A stretch of DNA of 5,410 nucleotides from Calditrichia bacterium (GTDB lineage: Bacteria > Calditrichota > Calditrichia > RBG-13-44-9 > J042): positions 1 to 5,410 of the forward strand of contig JAUIFT010000249.1 of the NCBI GenBank assembly GCA_030430345.1, written 5' to 3'. The position numbers and the translations under genes were made by a program. Positions 1 to 5,410 of the stretch are shown in pieces. Below the pieces are notes generated by a model. The model was not told where the DNA came from. It worked only from the letters and a program-made list of their open reading frames with translations, and did no database searches. The stretch's first letter is position 1, and each line of letters begins with the position of its first letter.

Positions 1-2538
1 CCCATTTGCCATCGTAGCGGTGATGTTCAGGTTCGGGGCATAATTACCGCCGGGGCTTTCGGTCAGCGAATGCGTCGGGGAATTAGAGACTGCATCCGTC
101 GTTGCCCAGCTTCCCGTCAGGACCCACTTGCTATCACCGCTTTCAAAGTCATCCTTAAACACTACGCCCGGATCCATCGGCCCGGTGTTCGGAGAAGGTG
201 TCATATCCGCGGTAAAGGTGTTATTGAGATCTTCACTGGTCTCATCCGCACCGGTAACGCCATTACCACCGCTGGCGGTCTGAGCACCTTCGGCAAAATC
301 AGTGCGCTGGGTCGTTGTGCCTTCGCTCGGAGAACCGGCAGTAGCCTGGGAATTTATTTCGGTATCGGGCAGATACGCGGAACTGTCGCTATCCGCATCC
401 GGTCCATCAATCAACACACCGGTCTTATCCACCTGCTCATTGATGCCCGGTGAAGCATCGTCGTAAATGACATAATCGACATCGCCGACCAGATCGCTAA
501 TACCATCCCAATAATAAACAACTATCACTTCGTCGCCATTGGTCAGGCCACCCTGACCGTTCACTAATCCCGGACGTGCTTCCCGCATATCGGAAACATC
601 ATTGGGATTGTCGGTGCCATCTTCATACAATTCATAAGTGGGATCTACGCCATAAATGTCAGCGAAGAGGGAATCCCCACCCAACGCAATCGTTTGAAAT
701 TCACCCGGGGCAATCGTCGCACCTTCCGGAAAACGGGCATGGAAGTCGCCAAAACCACCGCCACCGCCGCCGCCTTCAACGATTTGATAATAGTAAGTAT
801 TACCACTCTGGAAGGTCGCATCGGTAAAATAATAATTGGTCAAATCTACCGGTGTATTGCCCGGATTGTGGATCTCCACCATCTCCGCACCATCCGGGGT
901 TACTCCGAATTCCGTAATCAGCAACTTCTGCGGCATTTCCGGATCGACCACCTGCCCGCGAATTTCGCCGGAGGGCACGGAATCGGTATGCACATTGATG
1001 TAGATGTTGCCGGCCAGCAGCTCATCCACCAGGGTCGGGGTGAGCGGTTCACCATCGCCGGAGGTCCAGACGCCGGCAATCGTGGTATCGCCGGCACTGA
1101 CACCGGTAACGATCGTCTTCACCACCCCGCCATTGGCGCCAGCGGCGGCATTGTGGAAATGCATGGCGGTTACGCTGCCCACCAGGTCACGGACGTAAAT
1201 TTCATAGCTCAGCTCGGTGCCGGCGCCATTGAGGCTCATGCGCGCGCTGCCGGTGCCGGGACTATCGCCAGCAGGCACTTCCTGGCCGGCATTGAGGTAA
1301 GCGGCTTTATCCGTCGCCGGTCCCTCGTCGCCGCCCGGTGCATAAAGGGAAATAAAACGGGCCTGGACGCCAGCAACGACTGTCCTCACCAATAAATTCG
1401 TATTCGGATCGACTTCGTGAACGCCGGCGCTGTTGGTCACCAGCAAGTTGCCATTCCCTAATCCCCAAACGCCGCGCAGACCGGTAACGGCGGTCACGGT
1501 ATTAAGCAAGGCACCAGCAGCATCATAAATTCTTACCCCGGATGGATTGGAAAAATTTGCCACGGCGATATTTCCGCCAGCAATTTCGTTCAGCTGCTCC
1601 GGAAAGTTAATACCGGTGGCAAAGTCCGAGAGATAATTCCCGTTCAAATCATACTGATGTACCGCATCGGAATTACCGCCTGTTATTAAAATATTATCCG
1701 TACGGAAAACAATGCCCCAGGGTGAATTAAGTCCACCCGCTTCGTTAGCGATGAAATTTCCTTTATAATCACCATTCAGATCAAATTCTGCAATAGCATG
1801 CGCATTCGCATTACCGGCGACAGTCACCAGCAAATTATCCGTACCGGGATGATAGGCATGACCGCGCATATTATCCACGATAGTCAAATTCTGCCCCCCG
1901 GCCGGAGCAAGGATTTTCAGATGAACACCACTGGTATCATACTGCTCTAAAACATCATTACCAAGTTGATCAGAGACGCTGAGGTGTTCATTGCTAGGCA
2001 TTAAGACTGCTTGAATTGGGGTGGCCAAATTAGTGGGGTCACCAGGGACGAAATCCAACTCAATAACATCGCCAGTGTTTTTATCAAAGAGCATCACCGC
2101 GTCATTGGACGATTCCGGAATCATGATCATACTGTCGCCGGTAACTTCACTCCAGGAAGTCAACTGTGTCCGACCAATATGGGCATTTTCCACCCGGCCA
2201 TCCGCATAGGTAATCCGGGCATTATCAGGGGTGTAAAGGTGGTTAATCTCCGCGAATTTTCCTAATGTGCCGCCTTCAGCGGGGTGGGCAAAATTGGTAA
2301 TTACCCCATAGAGCGGTTCATTGCCTTCTACACCATAAACTTCAATGATTAAACGATTTGGAACGTAAACCTGCAGCGGTAAATTCAGCGCTTTCGCGGC
2401 CTGCTTACCTGCTATAACCTGTTGCGGATTTTCTTCCGCCTGCTCCATCAATTGCTGAAAACTGCCCTCCCGGGCCATTGCCGTGTTGATGAAGAAAAAC
2501 ATAACGCAAATTATCATGCAGTACCGAGATACAGACAT
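1..2538 (-). CDS. Large exported multidomain protein: beta-propeller, CHRD, lamin-tail domain, start of a MAM-like module (3' end outside window)
   Basis: The frame is open from ATG 2538 to the left edge, giving 846 residues without a stop. Residues 1-22 look like a signal peptide (hydrophobic core CMIICVMFFFI, AMA before the likely cut), so the protein is exported. About residues 130-400 hold at least five repeats of the type NLLVT...VxxYDxxGxxL, as in NHL/SMP-30-like beta-propellers. About 412-532 is a CHRD domain: it opens with YLNAGQEVP, contains AMHFHNAAAG, and closes with INVHTDSVPSGEIRGQV. About 538-690 is a lamin-tail domain, beginning LLITEFGVTPDGAEMVEIHN. It is interrupted by seven glycines (589-595) and followed by an Asp/Ser/Thr-rich linker. 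From about 804 (DDFESGDSKWVLTGSW...SPGGNY) it resembles a MAM or choice-of-anchor-J module. The C-terminus, where a sorting domain might lie, is not visible. The start is supported by GGAGG six bases upstream. No catalytic residues are evident, so a surface, adhesion or binding role is only inferred. Confidence 0.9.
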   Translation of the reverse strand, partial: MSVSRYCMIICVMFFFINTAMAREGSFQQLMEQAEENPQQVIAGKQAAKALNLPLQVYVPNRLIIEVYGVEGNEPLYGVITNFAHPAEGGTLGKFAEINHLYTPDNARITYADGRVENAHIGRTQLTSWSEVTGDSMIMIPESSNDAVMLFDKNTGDVIELDFVPGDPTNLATPIQAVLMPSNEHLSVSDQLGNDVLEQYDTSGVHLKILAPAGGQNLTIVDNMRGHAYHPGTDNLLVTVAGNANAHAIAEFDLNGDYKGNFIANEAGGLNSPWGIVFRTDNILITGGNSDAVHQYDLNGNYLSDFATGINFPEQLNEIAGGNIAVANFSNPSGVRIYDAAGALLNTVTAVTGLRGVWGLGNGNLLVTNSAGVHEVDPNTNLLVRTVVAGVQARFISLYAPGGDEGPATDKAAYLNAGQEVPAGDSPGTGSARMSLNGAGTELSYEIYVRDLVGSVTAMHFHNAAAGANGGVVKTIVTGVSAGDTTIAGVWTSGDGEPLTPTLVDELLAGNIYINVHTDSVPSGEIRGQVVDPEMPQKLLITEFGVTPDGAEMVEIHNPGNTPVDLTNYYFTDATFQSGNTYYYQIVEGGGGGGGFGDFHARFPEGATIAPGEFQTIALGGDSLFADIYGVDPTYELYEDGTDNPNDVSDMREARPGLVNGQGGLTNGDEVIVVYYWDGISDLVGDVDYVIYDDASPGINEQVDKTGVLIDGPDADSDSSAYLPDTEINSQATAGSPSEGTTTQRTDFAEGAQTASGGNGVTGADETSEDLNNTFTADMTPSPNTGPMDPGVVFKDDFESGDSKWVLTGSWATTDAVSNSPTHSLTESPGGNYAPNLNITATMANG

Positions 2539-2544
2539 AAAATT

Positions 2545-2549
2545 CCTCC
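2545..2549 (-). promoter_or_regulatory. Shine-Dalgarno site of the exported protein
   Basis: The minus strand reads GGAGG, then six bases (AATTTT), then ATG at 2538. This is a strong, well-spaced ribosome binding site. It fixes the start, which is also the start that gives a clean signal peptide. It suggests that this organism uses SD-led initiation. Confidence 0.8.
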
Positions 2550-2575
2550 GTATGTTTAATGAATGTAAGGAAATG

Positions 2576-2581
2576 ATTATA
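2576..2581 (-). promoter_or_regulatory. Candidate -10 box (TATAAT) for the exported protein gene
   Basis: The minus strand carries a perfect TATAAT 37 bases before the start codon, which would give a 5' UTR of about 30 bases. The -35 side is weak: TTGCAT lies 19 bases upstream, which is a long spacer and a poor match. The region is AT-rich, so a chance match is possible. Confidence 0.35.
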
Positions 2582-2780
2582 ATAGTGATGCAAAGACTTA
2601 ATGCAATGAATTGGTTACGATACAAAGACTGACTGTAGCAATAAAACCACTGCTTTTGCTGCCGCTAAAATTGCTTTATTTTGTACGATAACTCCCGTGT
2701 TGGAATTAAACGTAAGCAATACGATTCATTTAACCAACAACAATTTTTTAAGTTTTTGGGCAGTGACTGATGTGCGGGAA
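2582..2780. other. AT-rich intergenic stretch with no gene seen
   Basis: This stretch separates the leader of the exported protein gene from the repeat-like element. No convincing frame on either strand reads through it, and no tRNA or riboswitch fold was recognised. It contains A/T runs and a short AGCAAT/ATTGCT inverted pair (about 2638-2675) that is too small to call. It may hold upstream promoter elements of the minus-strand gene. Confidence 0.4.
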
Positions 2781-2815
2781 AAATATTTTTCAGTACCAGA
2801 CACTTTTAATAAGGC

Positions 2816-2871
2816 CACTGATTTATAGTGGGTTTCGCTAAAAATGATCAAAAGGCATTTTTAAATCAGTG
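2816..2871. repeat. Perfect 10-bp inverted repeat inside the element
   Basis: CACTGATTTA (2816-2825) is exactly complementary in inverted order to TAAATCAGTG (2862-2871), with a 36-base loop. The same left arm also pairs imperfectly with 2885-2892, so two alternative hairpins are possible. The stem is AT-rich and is not followed by a U-run in the direction of the minus-strand genes, so it is not a classical terminator. Confidence 0.5.
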
Positions 2872-2894
2872 TAAATCCGGGTTGATCTGTGGCT
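2865..2894. repeat. Three degenerate 10-bp direct units, ATCnGnG type
   Basis: The plus strand reads ATCAGTGTAA, ATCCGGGTTG and ATCTGTGGCT back to back, each starting with ATC and sharing G at positions 5 and 7. The period of exactly 10 bp lies inside the right half of the palindromic element. It resembles ATCTGTG-type intergenic repeats that I recall from other environmental bacterial genomes, which I cannot verify here. Confidence 0.35.
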
Positions 2895-3025
2895 AATTTT
2901 TGTAGGTGTCCGGTGCTAAGCAAAATTTATTACCTGCAGATGCATGGCAAACGGCGAATATGATTATTACCATTGCGCCGGGGGGAAAGAGGCAGGTATT
3001 CCGGATGTTTTTGGGGGACGCTTGT

Positions 3026-4336
3026 TCATACTAACGCTTTTGCATCACCCCCGAAGGCAATGCCCATTTCCCGGAGCATCTTGAAGGGCGGGATGCCCCC
3101 GGCAAAAACAAAAACAAAATCGTTGGGAATATCCAGCATTGTTTCGTCGGTTTTCAAACGGACGCTCTCCGGCAAAATTTCGAGAACATTCGAGTTAAAA
3201 ATCGGCTGCACCTTGCCTTCTTTAATGAGGAGATTAATGCGATCCTCGTTTTTCTTTTTAATTCGAAAAAATTTCTGTTTCCGATAAGAGATGCTCACTT
3301 TGTTTCCCTTTTGGCGGGCCAGTCCGACCGCGGCCTCTACCGCGCTATCCCCTCCGCCAACCACCAGAATATGATTATTGGTGTAGGAGCGCGCATCTAT
3401 TAATTGATAGGCCACTTTCGCCTGCTCCTCGCCGGGCACCCCCAATTTCCGCGGCGTTCCCCGGCGTCCCATAGCCAGAACAACATGACGGGCACGGAAT
3501 TCAGCCGTTTCGTTTTTCACCGCAAAATGATCGCCCTGTTTTTCGACTGAAGAAATTTTATGTCCCACCGCGATCTGCAGTTCAAATTTTTCGATGATAT
3601 TCAGCCAAATTTCCAGCAGCGATTCTTTCGAATATTCGCTCTTCGTTAAAACGCCGTAAAGGGGAATTTCCGCCGGCTGGGTCATTACCAGCTTTCGGCG
3701 GGGATATTGCAAAATAGTGCCGCCCGGTGACTGCTGATCCACGACCAGGTAAGATAAGTTATGTTTTTTAGCGGTCAGTGCGGCAGTGATGCCCGCTGGG
3801 CCGGCGCCAACAATAAGCACATCTTTCACAGCGGGGTCATCCGATCGCCCGGCATCTTCGGCAATTTTTTCGACAGCGGTTCGCCCCTGGTTAATTGCGT
3901 TCCGGATAAGCGAGAGTCCGCCCAACTCACCGGTAATGAATAAGCCGGGTACCTGGGTTTGGTAGTTTTTATCCAATATGGGAATGTCCGCCCGGGTGCT
4001 TACATCCCCAAGGCCAACTTTTATCGCCCCCACCGGGCAGGCTGGCTCGCAAAGCGCATGCCCGACACAGCGCAATCCATTGATAATCATTGCTTTACCA
4101 TAAACCACGCCAAGCACGTCGCCTTCCGGGCAGGCCGTCACGCAAGAGCCGCAACCAATACATAGGGATTGATCAATAAACGGATACTGCGCCCGCGGCT
4201 TGATAATCCCAAGCGTTTCCGCTTCTTTCCGCCTTTCGATAAAGCCCTTCTGCGCTTTCCGGAATTTTATGAAGTAGGGAATGAATATAATCGCCGCTAA
4301 TATCGCGGCAATAGACCAGATCAGTAGAGATTCCAT
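3026..4336 (-). CDS. Membrane-anchored ferredoxin/FAD-NAD(P) oxidoreductase (thioredoxin-reductase-like fold)
   Basis: 436 residues. Residues 4-23 form one membrane helix followed by KFRKAQK, which predicts that the rest is cytoplasmic. A two-cluster ferredoxin domain follows: C59-x2-C62-x2-C65-x3-C69-P, then C90-x2-H93-x2-C96-x3-C100-P. Residues 118-160 (VPGLFITGELGG...RNAINQGR) look like the FAD-closing segment normally found at the C-terminus of the thioredoxin reductase group. The FAD Rossmann motif GAGPAG is at 177-182, an AMG motif at 288-290, the NAD(P) motif GGGDSA at 327-332, and SYRK at 350-353 for the cofactor phosphate region. There is no CxxC redox pair, so this is not a thioredoxin reductase; the GGTILQYPRRK region is closer to YpdA-like flavoproteins. 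It probably passes electrons between NAD(P)H, flavin and Fe-S clusters at the inner membrane; the partner is unknown. It lies 22 bases after the barrel-like gene, probably in the same transcript. The SD is weak (AGG, 10 bases before ATG). Confidence 0.88.
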   Translation of the reverse strand: MESLLIWSIAAILAAIIFIPYFIKFRKAQKGFIERRKEAETLGIIKPRAQYPFIDQSLCIGCGSCVTACPEGDVLGVVYGKAMIINGLRCVGHALCEPACPVGAIKVGLGDVSTRADIPILDKNYQTQVPGLFITGELGGLSLIRNAINQGRTAVEKIAEDAGRSDDPAVKDVLIVGAGPAGITAALTAKKHNLSYLVVDQQSPGGTILQYPRRKLVMTQPAEIPLYGVLTKSEYSKESLLEIWLNIIEKFELQIAVGHKISSVEKQGDHFAVKNETAEFRARHVVLAMGRRGTPRKLGVPGEEQAKVAYQLIDARSYTNNHILVVGGGDSAVEAAVGLARQKGNKVSISYRKQKFFRIKKKNEDRINLLIKEGKVQPIFNSNVLEILPESVRLKTDETMLDIPNDFVFVFAGGIPPFKMLREMGIAFGGDAKALV

Positions 4337-4358
4337 AATGCATAAGCCTATATTCTAG

Positions 4359-5108
4359 TTAAAAGCGGTAGCCCAGTTCGAAAAATATACGTTGTCCTTG
4401 CAGATCATCGCCCCAGTTAGTTTCAAATTGTCCGGAAAAAAACAAGCGTCTTAAAAATGTCAAATAAGCAGCAAAATTTACCCAGTAGTTATCCCGCTGT
4501 ATACTAGCGGCACTAAACCGATAGGAATAAATGCCATAGGATGCCTCCACCCGGTTGGCATTGCCTAAATAAGTCCCCAAACGGGCAACACCATTGATTC
4601 CTTCGCTAAAAGCATTGGAAAATCCGGCGCCACTGACATTCAAAAATAAATTATTCATCAGGAAATTATTTTGTGAGATGCCGCCGGCATAGGAATAAGT
4701 TGCCCGGGTTTCTCTTTGCTTCTTGCGGAACCCACCGTTGGCATACAGTCGATAATTGCCGGGCAAACGAATATTAACATTGGCCCGCACGCCGGTTCTC
4801 AAGGCGTCATCAAAAAGACTGTCGGCAAGCGAACGGACTTCGTAGCTCCAATAGTTCTGCCGGTTATCGAATGTTAATCCCGCGCTGAAGCCGCGATTAA
4901 ACTTATAGCGTGCAGAGAGAAAAAGATTGGAAAAAGAAAGGCTTTTCCCGGTTTTTTCCTTCCGCCAATTCCGGTTAATATCAAACTCCGCACTTTGATA
5001 AAAATAATGCGCGGCTGCCAGTGCAATCACACATCCAAGCAGCATAATTCCACCTTTAATGGACTGAGCGATCAGTCTTTTTCTTAAGAAAGTGATTTTC
5101 TCACTCAT
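4359..5108 (-). CDS. Small beta-barrel-like outer membrane protein, family not recognised
   Basis: 249 residues ending in GYRF, with the C-terminal Phe typical of outer membrane barrels. About residues 40-249 are runs of alternating polar and hydrophobic/aromatic residues that look like amphipathic strands, for example NLFLSARYKF, GFSAGLTFDN, RVEASYGIYSYRF and QRIFFELGYRF. I estimate 8-12 strands. The N-terminus is odd: a basic stretch (FLRKRLIAQSIKGG), then a hydrophobic segment (IMLLGCVIALAAA, about 21-33) that may be a long signal peptide or an anchor. It runs almost directly into the first strand (about 39). The start is supported by AGGAG seven bases upstream and by the ATGA overlap with the preceding frame. 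Function is unknown. The short barrel with a non-typical leader may be a C-terminal part of a longer ancestral protein. No heme-binding CxxCH is present. Confidence 0.75.
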   Translation of the reverse strand: MSEKITFLRKRLIAQSIKGGIMLLGCVIALAAAHYFYQSAEFDINRNWRKEKTGKSLSFSNLFLSARYKFNRGFSAGLTFDNRQNYWSYEVRSLADSLFDDALRTGVRANVNIRLPGNYRLYANGGFRKKQRETRATYSYAGGISQNNFLMNNLFLNVSGAGFSNAFSEGINGVARLGTYLGNANRVEASYGIYSYRFSAASIQRDNYWVNFAAYLTFLRRLFFSGQFETNWGDDLQGQRIFFELGYRF

Positions 5109-5275
5109 CGGTTTTCTCCTGTAGCTGGAACAAGGGAAAAATCGATACTGAAATTAATCGGGCCTTCGGCCAAAGTGCGGCTTGTACTGTCAGTGAAATC
5201 AACCGCCAGTTTTCCGCGTTCAAATAACGTGCCACGAATATTGCTATGTTTGATTTCAAATTCATACTGCTCTAG
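5105..5275 (-). pseudogene. 5'-truncated unknown gene, C-terminal part only
   Basis: The minus strand is open from an in-frame TAG at 5309-5311 down to TGA at 5105-5107. About the last 56 codons look like real protein (EQYEFEIKHSNIRG...GPINFSIDFSLVPATGENR). The TGA overlaps the ATG of the barrel-like gene by four bases (ATGA), as in translationally coupled operons. No ATG or GTG exists between the TAG and this stretch, so the 5' part is missing. The codons above about 5275 are the antisense of a convincing plus-strand protein, so I place the true end near 5275. The beta-rich character (alternating residues near the end) hints at a periplasmic or surface domain. I do not recognise the family. 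Confidence 0.5.
5116..5120 (-). promoter_or_regulatory. Shine-Dalgarno site of the barrel-like gene
   Basis: The minus strand reads AGGAG, seven bases, then ATG at 5108. The site lies inside the end of the preceding frame, which fits coupled translation and supports ATG 5108 as the start despite the unusual N-terminus. Confidence 0.7.
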
Positions 5276-5276
5276 A
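5271..5276. other. Junction between two unrelated truncated genes (at TCTAGA)
   Basis: Protein-like sequence on the minus strand stops and protein-like sequence on the plus strand starts within a few bases of this palindromic hexamer. Both genes lack their 5' parts here. Either a genomic rearrangement or deletion, or an artificial join of two sequences, would give this picture. The exact breakpoint cannot be fixed from one sequence; about 5265-5290 is possible. Confidence 0.5.
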
Positions 5277-5410
5277 TTTATTACCCATTGGGTGATTCTT
5301 TTGTTTTGCTACCTTCCGAGCAAGCCATGCTTGACGAGAAGATAACTACCTTTAATCAGATCATCCAATCGGCTGTGGCTGCGGAAACGGATCGATTGGT
5401 CCTTGTAGAT
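5276..5410 (+). pseudogene. Internal fragment of an SGNH/GDSL-type hydrolase, 5' part missing, continues past window
   Basis: 45 codons are open to the right edge after an in-frame TAG at 5273-5275. The protein reads IYYPLGDSFVLLPSEQ, then an amphipathic helix with TTFNQIIQSAV, then DRLVLVD. This pattern (PLxDxFVL, xxEQ, FNxxI, hydrophobic strand ending in VD) matches the middle of SGNH hydrolases from FCB-group bacteria as I remember them. The N-terminal half with the catalytic Ser block is absent, as is any ATG with an SD; the first ATG (5327) would cut the conserved part. The GDS in PLGDSF is not the catalytic block-I motif, because what follows does not fit it. The family call rests on memory of the pattern, not on a search. 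Confidence 0.55.

Larger units (their letters stand above)
2781..2930. repeat. Palindromic intergenic element (REP/MITE-like inverted repeat)
   Basis: The 14-mer at 2792-2805 (AGTACCAGACACTT) is matched by the reverse complement of 2904-2917 (AGCACCGGACACCT) at 11 of 14 positions, all three differences being transitions. The similarity goes on inward to CCAC[T/A]GAT (2815-2822 against 2885-2892) and outward through a T-rich stretch followed by AG. The result is an imperfect inverted repeat with arms of roughly 40 bases. Such palindromes are typical of REP-type elements and small non-autonomous mobile elements. No transposase is in the window. It could also work as a transcription barrier or terminator downstream of the flavoprotein gene. 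The ends are approximate, and copy number elsewhere is unknown. Confidence 0.5.

Noticed and set aside
70..453. Plus-strand open frame of 127 codons
   Set aside because: Antisense to the Asp/Ser/Thr-rich linker region of the exported protein. The translation is rich in Arg, Ile and His with no family resemblance.
694..1395. Plus-strand open frame of 233 codons
   Set aside because: It lies wholly antisense to the exported protein gene, in its GC-rich part where stops are rare. It has no SD-like site and no recognisable domain, while the opposite strand shows signal peptide, CHRD and lamin-tail features.
2405..2593. Minus-strand 62-codon frame overlapping the start of the exported protein
   Set aside because: It is a different frame of the same stretch. 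The frame from ATG 2538 has a strong SD and a signal peptide and stays open for 846 codons.
2929..3000. ATTACCTGC / GCAGGTATT inverted pair as a terminator of the flavoprotein gene
   Set aside because: Eight of nine positions pair, but the loop is over 50 bases and no U-run follows, so it is probably chance.
2973..3287. Plus-strand open frame of 104 codons at the end of the flavoprotein gene
   Set aside because: Mostly antisense to the NAD(P)-domain coding sequence. The composition is basic and Ser-rich with no motif.
5291..5299. GDS in PLGDSF as the catalytic serine block of the hydrolase
   Set aside because: Block I is followed by a small-residue and glycine pattern near the N-terminus. 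Here it is followed by FVLLPSEQ, which fits an internal segment of the family instead.
5309..5311. In-frame TAG read as amber recoding or readthrough in the minus-strand gene
   Set aside because: The same stretch makes a convincing SGNH-type protein on the plus strand, so the minus-strand codons to the right of about 5276 are antisense and the TAG needs no recoding.

Overview
The window reads as a piece of genome, probably a metagenome-derived contig, from a Gram-negative bacterium. The evidence for an outer membrane is a small protein with beta-barrel character that ends in phenylalanine. The large secreted protein combines a propeller, a CHRD domain, a lamin-tail domain and the start of a MAM-like module. 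That style is common in the FCB group (Calditrichota, KSB1, Rhodothermota and relatives). Clear Shine-Dalgarno sequences (GGAGG, AGGAG) argue against Bacteroidota proper, where they are usually missing. The placement is an inference from style, not an identification.

Layout, left to right. Positions 1-2538 hold the first 846 residues of a large exported multidomain protein on the minus strand; it runs off the left edge. Positions 2539-3025 are intergenic. They carry the ribosome binding site and a candidate -10 box for that gene, then a palindromic, repeat-like element at about 2781-2930. Positions 3026-4336 (minus) encode a membrane-anchored ferredoxin/flavoprotein oxidoreductase. Positions 4359-5108 (minus) encode a small beta-barrel-like protein. 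A 5'-truncated minus-strand frame (5105 to about 5275) overlaps its start by ATGA. To the right, from 5276 to the window edge, a plus-strand frame reads like an internal piece of an SGNH/GDSL hydrolase, also without its 5' part.

The minus-strand genes from about 5275 to 3026 are packed like an operon (unknown fragment, barrel-like protein, flavoprotein; a 4-nt overlap, then a 22-nt gap). The exported protein has its own leader and is probably a separate unit. Nothing ties the flavoprotein to the exported protein functionally.

The points most worth a second look are: (1) the abrupt junction near 5271-5280, where two unrelated genes both lose their 5' parts back to back, meaning a rearrangement scar or an assembly chimera; (2) the flavoprotein, whose final FAD-domain segment lies before the Rossmann GAGPAG motif, as in a circular permutation, and whose second Fe-S motif has His in place of a Cys; (3) the palindromic intergenic element; (4) a sharp GC difference between the CHRD- and propeller-coding parts of the exported protein gene. 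I see no defence system, CRISPR array, tRNA, rRNA or transposase gene in the window.
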